Shown here piece after piece: positions 35,108 through 44,027 of a DNA stretch of 64,000 nt (within the stretch, counting starts at the first letter, position 1; every line of letters starts with the position of its first letter). Below the pieces are notes generated by a model that made no database searches, was not told the DNA's origin, and saw nothing but the letters and a program-made list of their open reading frames with translations. The DNA is from Muribaculaceae bacterium. Lineage in GTDB: Bacteria > Bacteroidota > Bacteroidia > Bacteroidales > Muribaculaceae. The position numbers and the translations under genes are program-made. The DNA lies in assembly GCA_022508985.1 (NCBI GenBank), contig JAFLUA010000002.1, forward strand, positions 1-64,000. Direction: 5' to 3'.

Positions 35108-35138
35108 CAAATTTACAAAAAAAAAACCACATGACAAA
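35108..35138 (-). promoter_or_regulatory. rpoD promoter
   Basis: On the minus strand TTTG (35135-35138), 19 bases, then TAAATTTG (35108-35115), 38 bases before the ATG. The rest of 35116-35317 shows nothing clear. Confidence 0.65.
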
Positions 35139-35317
35139 ATATAAAATAAAACTGCGATATTAAATTTTGCACTTCGATTTGGAAACTACGAACTGCGATA
35201 GAAACGACGAAAACCAACGACGTACACACCCTCAAAAACGGCGCAAAAGGCGACGTATCTAAAAGAAGTACGCGTAAAATTGTTTCAACTATGCTATTGC
35301 AGTTGTATAAGAAGCAA

Positions 35318-36769
35318 TCAACGATAAATATGATCGATCTCGGGAGTTTTCGACTTGAAATTTGGCATACACATTCCCGTTTTTGCGCCTATATAAGTAG
35401 GGTCGGAAATCAAGAATGTCTTTCCATCGTAATTGTATGCATCGCCACGAGTCTTTCCCGGAATTGTAACCGAAGCACTTTCATGCCCGGGATAGGCCAG
35501 AAGATGATTCTCTACGCCGAGGACATTCCAAAGCAGATAGGTATAAAAGACCACACGGTCTTCACAATCGCATTTATCATAAAACAGCATCTCTTCAAAG
35601 AAATATGGCTTCTCAAATCCATGATACTGATGGTCGGTGGCATAATCAAAGCCACTCTGCACAAACTGCAATAAAGCATCGACAGCCTCGGCAGTGGGCT
35701 TATCTGCCAACTGAGCCTTCAACTGAGCCACTACATCGCGACGCAAATCGGGGAGCAGCTCCGACTCTGCATAATCGCTAATGGGCATTTGTGGATATTT
35801 ATATATAATAGGGAAGAGATTCTCGTTTACTTCGCCATGTATTTCAACGCCGTCGTGACTCACCGAATACGTTTTGGCTTTATACGGAATATTTATCGGA
35901 TTAAGTCGTAAATCTATTTTTGATGCATTTGCCGCGGCCTTAGGTAGTTGGCACGTCGAAATACGGGTATCCGACATCGAAAGTTTCTCCTGTGGGTCGA
36001 CAAACACATAATACTTCGCATTATCGAATACGAGGAACATATAACCATAAACGGTTTGCTTACATGGAAGCATTAGCAAGGCCTGACCGCTTCCATTCAC
36101 TCCGATACGGGCATCAAAACCAAGATGCGTCATTATATAATGTACAAGCGACGTACGCGACGACGGACTAATATTAGGATACTTGGCCACCGCATAACGC
36201 GCTGCCAGATCATAGGTCAGATAATCGTTAAAATTATGTCTCTTGGCAAGGTCGGAAATGTTTTTAATTAGCTGCTCTGAAGCAGGATTGGCATCGAGCA
36301 TACGCCACTGCTCAGCAAAATCTTTTGTTTTAGATAATCGCTCCATAAGGCGAATATCAACATCCGGAATCTGCATTTCAATACCATAATAACTAAACGT
36401 AAAATCATTACCACCATTAGAAAGCGCAACGGGAGTTGTATCTTTCACAGGCGATACCGCCGGTTTGTCATCCGACCGTCCCGGCTTCGTCGGAGTTGTA
36501 TCGGGTGTCGAATCTGGATCCACAAGCGGTGGCAACTCCGGCTTGGGCGTATTGTTGCGCTCCTGCCCCTTAAAACCACTATATTCCACCCACACCCCGT
36601 CGAGAAACTTGGCATAATCGGCCAATATATCATTGCGGAAGTTATTAAAATCGTCCAACAGACCTCGACGAAAATCTTCGAAAGAAGACTGCATATCGCC
36701 ACTTTGTTGAGAAACGGCACTTACCGACAACATGGCCGACAGTATTATTGTTGTAAGTTTCTTTGACAT
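35318..36769 (-). CDS. Exported transglutaminase-like cysteine enzyme
   Basis: A secreted or periplasmic protein of 483 residues when started at the ATG at 36769 (MSKKLTTIILSAM, signal peptide to about 20). The upstream frame adds an implausible leader. Residues about 20-60 are helical and acidic, then a Pro-rich linker, then a folded region from about 100. The transglutaminase-type triad is visible near the C-terminus: Cys402 in KCDCEDR, His429 in PGHESASV and Asp456 in ISDPTY. This fold covers protein cross-linkers as well as cysteine proteases. It is last of the seven-gene CHASE2-caspase cluster, 74 bases after the previous gene. It may be the effector end of that system, but this is inference. 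Confidence 0.75.
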   Translation of the reverse strand: MSKKLTTIILSAMLSVSAVSQQSGDMQSSFEDFRRGLLDDFNNFRNDILADYAKFLDGVWVEYSGFKGQERNNTPKPELPPLVDPDSTPDTTPTKPGRSDDKPAVSPVKDTTPVALSNGGNDFTFSYYGIEMQIPDVDIRLMERLSKTKDFAEQWRMLDANPASEQLIKNISDLAKRHNFNDYLTYDLAARYAVAKYPNISPSSRTSLVHYIMTHLGFDARIGVNGSGQALLMLPCKQTVYGYMFLVFDNAKYYVFVDPQEKLSMSDTRISTCQLPKAAANASKIDLRLNPINIPYKAKTYSVSHDGVEIHGEVNENLFPIIYKYPQMPISDYAESELLPDLRRDVVAQLKAQLADKPTAEAVDALLQFVQSGFDYATDHQYHGFEKPYFFEEMLFYDKCDCEDRVVFYTYLLWNVLGVENHLLAYPGHESASVTIPGKTRGDAYNYDGKTFLISDPTYIGAKTGMCMPNFKSKTPEIDHIYR

Positions 36770-36843
36770 AGATGTGGGTAGATTTAATAGTTGGTTAATA
36801 GCTACCGACAACAGTCGGCAACACAAATTTAATAATAGTTGAG

Positions 36844-37476
36844 TTACTTGTCAAATCCGGCACGCACGAAATCGGCAATCTTGTTTGCGTGAGCCTGTGC
36901 CAAAGCACTTTCCTTGAGGGCATCTTCGAGTGCACGTTGGCGAGCCTTTGATGCAGCACTTTCACTTACGATATAGTATGTTTGTAGTTCAAATGTGCCA
37001 TCTTTATTATCACGGATTACAGAAAAGCTCTCTTGCATCTCGTTTCTAATTTCTTTTTCAACGAGACGCTCGTAAGCGCTATAGAAGTGTTCGAATTCGC
37101 CTTCAGCATCTGTTCCGTTAGCCGATATGTCGGATACTACGCGACCTTTGAGCGTGCTTCCTGCAAGTTGTGCATAGTTGGTGCAAGCGCTGTTGGCAGC
37201 CATCTGCTTGCCAACATTTTTTGCTTTGAATCGTGAAGCAATACCAACAACTTCATAGCCATCTTCGCCAAGGCTATTAAGCTTATCATAGTGCGATGCA
37301 AGAGCAACTTCGAGAGTGCGAGTTGTGCCAAAGACTTTCCAGCCGTCTTTGTTGTACTCTTTCATCTTTGTTTTCATCTCTTTTTTAAGAGCCTTTTCAA
37401 GTTGTTTGTTTTTTGCCTCTGAAACAGATGGAATCAATAGACATACTGCCAGAAGAAGAATGATAATCTTTTTCAT
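36844..37476 (-). CDS. Exported hypothetical protein of the caspase cluster
   Basis: 210 residues. The signal peptide is residues 1-21 (LLIPSVSEA). The mature part is charged and helical, with KALKKEMKTKMKEYNKDGW at its start, and later a repeated Ala/Glu/Lys heptad pattern suggestive of coiled coil. It has a C-terminal helix of about 40 residues (SKARQRALEDALKESALAQ). Motif-like YEVVGIASRFKAKNVGKQ is conserved-looking, but I do not recognise a family. It lies 31 bases after the DUF4384 gene. No Cys, His or Asp cluster suggests an enzyme. Confidence 0.65.
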   Translation of the reverse strand: MKKIIILLLAVCLLIPSVSEAKNKQLEKALKKEMKTKMKEYNKDGWKVFGTTRTLEVALASHYDKLNSLGEDGYEVVGIASRFKAKNVGKQMAANSACTNYAQLAGSTLKGRVVSDISANGTDAEGEFEHFYSAYERLVEKEIRNEMQESFSVIRDNKDGTFELQTYYIVSESAASKARQRALEDALKESALAQAHANKIADFVRAGFDK

Positions 37477-37507
37477 AATTGATGTTTATTTTGATTAGTT
37501 GATTAAA

Positions 37508-38389
37508 TTATTTTTCAGAACTGATTGTAATGTCAATGGTCTTTACGCCAAGCGAAGGATCGTTTTTTCGCGTTTTTGCCAGCCACGACGAAAACTCTGC
37601 GAAAGGCAAAGAGCGTGGCAGGTTATCACCTGAAAACGAATCGTTAGCCTTGATAAATGGTTGCGGTGAAAAAAGGATGTAGAAACGATCTCGCTCGAGT
37701 TGTTCGTCGGTAACAAGTTGCATCTCATCTACTTCACCATGCAACGCATCGCCTTTTTTGGCATCAAAAAACACGTACTCGCGGCCATGTTTGATTTTTA
37801 CATAACCATCGGGGCTGGCTGTATATGGCAACATTGTATAGGCCATATTATCTTCTCCTGTAAGATACACCGCCATATATCCATCTACCGGGGCCTTAAA
37901 GTACAAGCGCATATCATCGCCCGAGTTAAAGCGAGTATCAGCATAGCGAAGGTCGGTGCCATTCCTAAGTATCGACACTTGGAAATCAGGGGCTTTGTTA
38001 GATATCTCTCGCGCTCGTCCCTTCACGAAACACGTCATAATAAGATTGCCATCGCCATCAAAAGCGGGAGTAAAGACAGGCTCTCCTATGTCTTCAAGCC
38101 ACTCGCCTTTAACCTCCGTTTCGCTGAGAGAGCGAAAAAAAGTATTTTCACCACGCGCATTCACCACTTCATCCGACACGACCGATTGCGTTATCGTTGT
38201 GCCAAATTCTTTGGCTATAGCAGCCAATCGTGCTCCTTGAAGCGCCTCGCGTCGACAATCGGCAGGTGAATGATTACCATCGCCGTAGAATGTATATTCA
38301 GCCGACACTACACGGACAGCCTGTGAATGCGCCAATAGGCACCCTATCACCATAAAAAATATCGCGATTGTCAATCGTATTTGATTCAT
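37508..38389 (-). CDS. Exported DUF4384-like protein
   Basis: 293 residues. A signal peptide ends near residue 23 (IGCLLAHSQA). Residues 25-125 form a first domain with conserved GEARLLA-like repeats (CRREALQGARLAAIAKEFG) seen in LPP20/FlgP-like outer-membrane-associated proteins. Residues about 130-290 match the DUF4384 type, beginning FQVSILRNGTDLRYADTRF, then DMRLYFKAPVDGYMAVYL and a hydrophobic core. DUF4384 domains are known beside or fused to caspase-like or kinase domains in other phyla. Here the start overlaps the caspase gene's stop by 4 bases, so the two are translationally coupled and probably work together. Confidence 0.72.
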   Translation of the reverse strand: MNQIRLTIAIFFMVIGCLLAHSQAVRVVSAEYTFYGDGNHSPADCRREALQGARLAAIAKEFGTTITQSVVSDEVVNARGENTFFRSLSETEVKGEWLEDIGEPVFTPAFDGDGNLIMTCFVKGRAREISNKAPDFQVSILRNGTDLRYADTRFNSGDDMRLYFKAPVDGYMAVYLTGEDNMAYTMLPYTASPDGYVKIKHGREYVFFDAKKGDALHGEVDEMQLVTDEQLERDRFYILFSPQPFIKANDSFSGDNLPRSLPFAEFSSWLAKTRKNDPSLGVKTIDITISSEK

Positions 38390-40995
38390 GGAACAAGTTT
38401 TTTAGATTTCCACATCTCGGTCATAAGACCAGATGTAACGGCTGTCGGTGTCTGTGGTTTTTTGTTTACAAAATTCGATTGGTGTGAAACCTCCTTCGTT
38501 ACATAATCGGCAAGATCCCTCAACGTTACATTTCCCTTGCTATCCTGAATCTTTTTAAGGAGATAATATGTAAACAGACCATGATTTTTCTCGGTATACG
38601 GCAAGGCCGTTTCATTACCTGAAGCTGCGGTCAATACAAACATATTACCCTTAGGAGCAGCCTCTTTTGGTTTGATTACAGCTCCACGCGCTCCTGTTTG
38701 TGCCATAATAGTAGCTCCTTCACGGTCGCTTCGTTCGGCGCCACTGAAACAAGCATCAAGGAATACCATTACCGACTGAGCATTGAGCTCCGAGAGTGTT
38801 TGGTAGAAATCGCTTAGCTTATACCAGGTGCGCGAATTCGTTGGATTGGAGTCACTCGCCAACAGATAAGCCTCTTTCGAGTTTTCATCGGGCAAACCGT
38901 GGCCGGCATAGTACACGATGATTTCGGCGTTTGAGCCTACGACGCCCGACTTACGCTGGAGGTCAACCATAGCATCATATATCTCGGCCAAAGAAGCATT
39001 GGGATAAAATGATATATTCCTTTCGGGGATACCGAGGGTTTTCCTACAATACTCCGAGAAGGTCAAGCCGTCAGCATAAGCCGAGGGCACCTTCGACACA
39101 TTACGATAATTCTCGTTTGCAATTATAAGAGCCAAGGTATTGTTAGATTTCTTCTTTGTCTCGGGTATGTTTTCATCCACATCAGATTTAGCCGCAATAA
39201 GGACAGCATCGTTCGCGGCTCGATTAGTGCGCTGTTGTTCAGAAGGAGTGCCAAGAATCGAAGCGAAGTCAATAGCAATGTCGGGCACGCTATAGTTAAT
39301 GGCACGAGCGTTATTGAATTCATATTTTTTGCCATTAGCTGCGATAAATGTTATCTCTGCAATACGAACGCTATCATCATCGATAAAGAACTTCGGGTTT
39401 TGGAATCGGATAGCCTTCCACCCATCTTTAAATTGCTCTGCCTCGCCATTTTTGAGCGGCACACGCAAATAGATGGGACCATACGACGACACAATCTTAA
39501 AGACCTCATTACCGGCATCATACGGCTGCAGAGCAAGGTCGTTTATGCGCAGACGGCTCGAGTATTCTGCCAGATACTTGTCGGCCGCTTCCTTTTTTAA
39601 TTTGTTATACTCGGCACGTATCGACGTTTGATTTACACGAGCGTTAAAATCGTCCATTCGCTCGAATTCGCCTTTCTTAGCCCATGCACCAAGACGTGTG
39701 GTGATATATTCACGACCAAAATCGCTATATGAGGGAGCATCTTTTAGCGCTGAGCCTTGTGATGTGGCAAAATTCTCTTTTCCATCACCATTATACGTCA
39801 TACTTGGTGGCATAAAGACCTCTGCAAGAGGGTCTTCACCCAATAGGCGCAAACGCTCGTTTATTTTTTCAAAATTGTATTTATCTTCCAAGCAAAGGTA
39901 ACATACGCCAAGACTGCGAAGATATGGCACTGATGTCGGAGCAGATTCAAGTACGTCGCGGAATTTATCAGAAGCCGATGCAAAATAGTTTTTAGCACGA
40001 CGGCGCAACCGCGAAGCAGCCTTCTCATCCGATTGATTAATGGCAGAATTAAATGCATCGACAGCCTGGTTGTAATAACAAAGGGCTATGTGCTTCGCTG
40101 TAGATAATGAATTAGGACGTATCTCTTCAAGCGTTGTGTATATGCTTAAAGCTTTCTCGTAATCGCCGGCATCCTCGTAGAGCTTCCCTTGGATGTCAAG
40201 GAGCCGTTCATCTACCGGATTAGCCTCCAGTGCCTGAGTGAGGAATTGCTGCAAGTGTTCTCCACGTCCGCCATCTATACACATCTGCATGGCAACAAGT
40301 AAAATGTGTTTATGTCCCGGAAACAGAGTGAGAGCCTCTTGAGCCGTTGCAATACCGAGATCCCATTGTTCAGCTTGCAAACAAGACTGCACCATAAACA
40401 CATACACCTGTTCGCGTTGGCTATTATCGCCTGTTGATAGGTATATCTTAAAATAATCTATAGCGCGAGCATACTCTTTTACATTGTACGCTCCCGATGC
40501 CGATATATACGCTAACATGGCCAATGTGCCCGAATCAAGTTCTATAGCATCATTTTTGAAGGCATCGAGCAACGATACATCAAGGTATGCTTGCGCAAAT
40601 TTGGTCATTTCGGCCTGGTTACTTGCCTTGGAATAGAAGAAAGCGCCTTCCAACAAATCGCGCTGAGTGTCGCGCAACAACTCCTTGGCTTGATGCCATT
40701 CGCGACTCTGCTCTTCTTGAGCCAAAAGGGCTTCACGTCCTTCTTCATAGCATTGATACGACATAGGGCTTACTATCTCGAGTGGTTCTCCTTCGAATTT
40801 AAGGAATTTAAGTTCCTTAAACGTCGTAAGAGCTCGATTAAGCAGTGAATCGGGAGTTATCACCTCCTCTACCTCTTCTATTTCTTCGGTGTTGGAAGCA
40901 TTGTCTTTATCTTCTGCGGGGTTGCCCGAGGCATAAAACCCGGTCCAGAAGACCAGAACGAGGATGCCAATTATGGATATTAACTTTTTAGCCAT
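38386..40995 (-). CDS. TPR protein with C-terminal caspase (peptidase C14) domain
   Basis: A bacterial orthocaspase-type protease of 869 residues. A signal or anchor helix (about 5-23) leads to an acidic segment, then tetratricopeptide-like helices (about 100-395, for example residues 265-345). Residues 442-562 form a beta-rich module shared with the next gene upstream. The caspase domain covers about 618-855. Its catalytic dyad is His699 in IIVYYAGHG and Cys749 in VFLDACFSG; Asp-rich flanks are as in metacaspases. The export signal would put it in the periplasm or outside, unlike typical cytoplasmic caspases. It lies 3 bases after the WD40-like gene, and its stop overlaps the DUF4384 gene. 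Substrates are unknown; it is the likely protease of the cluster. Confidence 0.85.
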   Translation of the reverse strand: MAKKLISIIGILVLVFWTGFYASGNPAEDKDNASNTEEIEEVEEVITPDSLLNRALTTFKELKFLKFEGEPLEIVSPMSYQCYEEGREALLAQEEQSREWHQAKELLRDTQRDLLEGAFFYSKASNQAEMTKFAQAYLDVSLLDAFKNDAIELDSGTLAMLAYISASGAYNVKEYARAIDYFKIYLSTGDNSQREQVYVFMVQSCLQAEQWDLGIATAQEALTLFPGHKHILLVAMQMCIDGGRGEHLQQFLTQALEANPVDERLLDIQGKLYEDAGDYEKALSIYTTLEEIRPNSLSTAKHIALCYYNQAVDAFNSAINQSDEKAASRLRRRAKNYFASASDKFRDVLESAPTSVPYLRSLGVCYLCLEDKYNFEKINERLRLLGEDPLAEVFMPPSMTYNGDGKENFATSQGSALKDAPSYSDFGREYITTRLGAWAKKGEFERMDDFNARVNQTSIRAEYNKLKKEAADKYLAEYSSRLRINDLALQPYDAGNEVFKIVSSYGPIYLRVPLKNGEAEQFKDGWKAIRFQNPKFFIDDDSVRIAEITFIAANGKKYEFNNARAINYSVPDIAIDFASILGTPSEQQRTNRAANDAVLIAAKSDVDENIPETKKKSNNTLALIIANENYRNVSKVPSAYADGLTFSEYCRKTLGIPERNISFYPNASLAEIYDAMVDLQRKSGVVGSNAEIIVYYAGHGLPDENSKEAYLLASDSNPTNSRTWYKLSDFYQTLSELNAQSVMVFLDACFSGAERSDREGATIMAQTGARGAVIKPKEAAPKGNMFVLTAASGNETALPYTEKNHGLFTYYLLKKIQDSKGNVTLRDLADYVTKEVSHQSNFVNKKPQTPTAVTSGLMTEMWKSKKLVP

Positions 40996-40998
40996 TGC

Positions 40999-43095
40999 TT
41001 AGAATGCATCGATAAATGTAAACTCAACAGATATACGGCGGAATTCCGAACCCTTATCCTTAGCCACCTCAATATTATAGCGATACGATGTATTCATCTT
41101 ATCAAGGTCGTTAACATTTGATGAGAGATAGTTGCGCACGCTAAATGCTCTGAGGAATGCCAATTGCTCATTTTCTGTAACGAGCTGCTTCGGCTGTATT
41201 GTCATCGGACGAATCTTGCCATCTTGGTACACCGGAACTTCGAGTATATCTCCATATGTTCCATCGTATGGAATACGGCTAACGATAGGTGTGGCATCGG
41301 CTGTGCCCGATATGGTTATATTAAGTTTCTTGCCTTCTTTTACATACTGCGAGAAGTCGCCTTCAAGAGCCTCTTTCACAATGGCAAGCATAGCGCCTGC
41401 CGCACCTGATTGCTCTGCATGGTATTTGCCGGGGGCGAAATCCTCTGTAGCAGTAAAGCCGGGATCGACCTGATATGTGAAGTTCACGTGATAATTCAAT
41501 ATTTTCTTGCCATTTGCATCATAGTCGGGGTCGATACGTGAATCTACGGCTATATTGGTATGTTGCGATATAACACTACGAGATATGGCCTCGGCTACAA
41601 CTCTTTGACGTATTTCCTCGAGGCGTTGTTCTTCCATTTGTTGTTGGAGTATGAGCTCGAGCGACACCACATTGTCGGTATCGGTCATGAAATTGAGAGC
41701 TGCGCGTTCGATATTATTGTAGACGTATGTCTTACCATTGCTGCTATTATATACCTCGGCATAGATAAGCTCAAAATTATCGTTACTCATAACGCCATAT
41801 TTAGCGTTTTTGAATTCGAGGCTGCCATCGTTATTATAGAAGGCCGAAAGGTCGCTTTCGGGTACGGGGAGGAAAATTGCGGGCATATTAGAGAAATCGA
41901 CCTCAAGCACTCCGTTGATACGGTCGTACTTACCAAGATTCCACGACGACATCGACAACATATCAGGAGCAAGACGCGTAGATATTTCGTCTTCAAAAAG
42001 ACGTCTTTGACGCTCGCGAGATTCATCATTTACACGAGCCCGGTATTCTTCCAACGTTTCACCTTCACGCATTTTCATCCAATCGTTAAGACGATCGTTT
42101 ACCTCATCGTTTATAAGACGTGCATAGTGAGGCGTTAAGTGTCCCATTTTACGGATGTTAACAGCATTTAGGCTGTTGTAAGCCAACATTGTTTTATTTT
42201 GCGAGTCAGGCACAAAACGCAAGGTGCTCATGCCTCCTTCTGTAACATATATGTTCTCTCTGTCAGACAGCTGCAACAAATTTATCACCACGATTTTTTC
42301 GGGCGATTCAGCAACGGCAAGATATTTGCCATCGAAGTTATAGCAGCACGACAATGCGCCATCGAGGTCATCTATACTTTTCTTAATTAGGAAATTACGT
42401 GTGTCAAAGATGCTTATTCCACCATCGTCGGTAGCCACTGCAAGCTCGGTATTAGTATCATTGAAAGCAACATCATTAATTTTCACATCAAAATCCCACT
42501 CTTTTCTAAGTGTCCGCTCTTCAAGGTTATACACTGAAAGTTTCGACCCTTGGGCCACGGCAAGATAGTAGCCGTTCGACGACGGCTCGAGTATCTCTAC
42601 CTGCTTATACTTCAATGGTATACGTTCTACAAGCATACGTGTTGGAGCTTCAAGTATATTCAGACCCGAGTCTGTAGCCAACAAGATGCTGAGAGCATCG
42701 TGAGTGTATGCCACGGCATAGGGCGTACCTAATTTTTTGGAATTTACTTTATATAATACCTCGGCATCGCTCGAGTTCTGTACTATAACACCAAGATTTT
42801 TCTTGCCATCTTCTGCCACAAGGAAGAAGCTATTGCAAAACGGATTAGCGTCGGCATCGATAAGTTGTTTGCCGAGAGTTGCCATTTCACTACCCGACAA
42901 AGAACGCAAGGTGTTTGCCGTACGAGTATAAACACCGGGTCCCGAAATTATCAGGGCGTCGGGTGTCGTTTTGAAACGATTAAAACGCGTAGTTAAATTT
43001 TCTGTTTCCGAGTAAGATTCCTGAGCAACGGCAGGAACAGTGATGCATGCTGCAAGTGCAATCAATGCAAAGCGAAAGTAGTTGATGTTTTTCAT
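40999..43095 (-). CDS. Exported WD40-like propeller protein with shared module and OmpA-like end
   Basis: 698 residues. A signal peptide ends near 24 (ITVPAVAQES). Residues about 45-320 show beta-propeller repeats with WD40-like features (for example VAVAQGSKLSVYN, LAVATDDGGISIFDTRN, YLAVAESPEKIVVINL). Residues 343-461 are the module shared with the caspase protein (EEYRARVNDESRERQ, then GKTYVYNN). A helix follows (480-505). The last 130 residues resemble a degenerate OmpA-like peptidoglycan-binding domain (ITISGTADATPI, LAFLRAFSVRNYL, FRRISVEFTF). The order suggests a wall-tethered propeller scaffold. It is 3 bases upstream of the caspase gene, so they are probably made together (inference). 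Confidence 0.75.
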   Translation of the reverse strand: MKNINYFRFALIALAACITVPAVAQESYSETENLTTRFNRFKTTPDALIISGPGVYTRTANTLRSLSGSEMATLGKQLIDADANPFCNSFFLVAEDGKKNLGVIVQNSSDAEVLYKVNSKKLGTPYAVAYTHDALSILLATDSGLNILEAPTRMLVERIPLKYKQVEILEPSSNGYYLAVAQGSKLSVYNLEERTLRKEWDFDVKINDVAFNDTNTELAVATDDGGISIFDTRNFLIKKSIDDLDGALSCCYNFDGKYLAVAESPEKIVVINLLQLSDRENIYVTEGGMSTLRFVPDSQNKTMLAYNSLNAVNIRKMGHLTPHYARLINDEVNDRLNDWMKMREGETLEEYRARVNDESRERQRRLFEDEISTRLAPDMLSMSSWNLGKYDRINGVLEVDFSNMPAIFLPVPESDLSAFYNNDGSLEFKNAKYGVMSNDNFELIYAEVYNSSNGKTYVYNNIERAALNFMTDTDNVVSLELILQQQMEEQRLEEIRQRVVAEAISRSVISQHTNIAVDSRIDPDYDANGKKILNYHVNFTYQVDPGFTATEDFAPGKYHAEQSGAAGAMLAIVKEALEGDFSQYVKEGKKLNITISGTADATPIVSRIPYDGTYGDILEVPVYQDGKIRPMTIQPKQLVTENEQLAFLRAFSVRNYLSSNVNDLDKMNTSYRYNIEVAKDKGSEFRRISVEFTFIDAF

Positions 43096-43130
43096 TTTTT
43101 ATCTTTTCTTGAATTTTATACTATGTTATG

Positions 43131-44015
43131 TTAGAAAGCTTTAAGATAAATTGGCAACTCAAGTGTCGGACCGTCTTTCTTTTCTTTATCGCCAAGCTCG
43201 GTTGCTATGCTCTCTATCAAATCATCGATAGAAAAATAATAGTGAGCGGCAACAAGGATGTGCGTTTGGTCGGCTTTTGCACCTTTACTTTGTCGACGCA
43301 TTATTGCCTGGTTAGGCAATAGCACATAACAACCTACCGGCTGGCCAAGTTCCGAGATGCGATATTTGCCTTTACCATCGTTCTCCGGCAGTATCTTTAT
43401 TACATTTACATATAGAGGCACATCGCTGGTATTGTCGAGCTCGAAACTAATCAGACCGCTGTCGGTGTGTTCACAACGGAGACCAACAGGAAAGTTTTCG
43501 CCGAGTTTGTCAGGGCTGACAGTATTGAGTTTATTAGCTGCATATGCGGCTAATACCTTTGCGTCAACCATAAAATCATCACTGGTAGGATCGTAATCTT
43601 CCAGTGCAAGCGTAATTTTTCCTTTTTCAACATACATCTTGCCTTCTTCAGGTGATGACGATTTCGTCATGCCGATATTGCGGTGAATATTCGACAGATT
43701 CGACGAAGCGGCTTTCTTCGCATCTATCACCAACGTATTGGGTGATACTTCGCCCGGAATATTGCGAGTATATTCACTTGAGCTTGCTTTGTCGAATATA
43801 ACCACTTCTGCGCCCTGCCCTATCACTATTAGGTCGAAAGCGCCGATAGGCATTCCCTGCGTAGCTGCTACAGCTTGTCCGGCATGTTTTATTTTAACAT
43901 CGCCCTTGAACGAAGACACGCTATATTGACCAAAAGCCATCGCCGCATTTAGCATTATAAGCGCGAATAATACCACAAGTCGCGTCATAAACGACATGTT
44001 GCCAATTGTTTTCAT
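43131..44015 (-). CDS. Exported FecR-like protein
   Basis: 294 residues. The start was placed at the ATG at 44015 (MKTIGNMSFM); an apparent start two codons earlier is TTG. A signal peptide ends near 30 (AAMAFGQ). Residues about 30-85 resemble the FecR beta domain (YSVSSFKGDVKIKHAGQ, GAFDLIVIGQGAEVVIFD), which in envelope signalling systems relays a stress signal. The remainder, about 140-290, has a beta-rich part with SFELDNTSDVPLYVNV and ends in a His/Tyr helix. It lies 12 bases after the CHASE2 gene and 35 before the WD40-like gene, all on one strand. A FecR-type module with no anti-sigma partner is unusual. Confidence 0.65.
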   Translation of the reverse strand: MKTIGNMSFMTRLVVLFALIMLNAAMAFGQYSVSSFKGDVKIKHAGQAVAATQGMPIGAFDLIVIGQGAEVVIFDKASSSEYTRNIPGEVSPNTLVIDAKKAASSNLSNIHRNIGMTKSSSPEEGKMYVEKGKITLALEDYDPTSDDFMVDAKVLAAYAANKLNTVSPDKLGENFPVGLRCEHTDSGLISFELDNTSDVPLYVNVIKILPENDGKGKYRISELGQPVGCYVLLPNQAIMRRQSKGAKADQTHILVAAHYYFSIDDLIESIATELGDKEKKDGPTLELPIYLKAF

Positions 44016-44027
44016 TGTCAATTTCGA

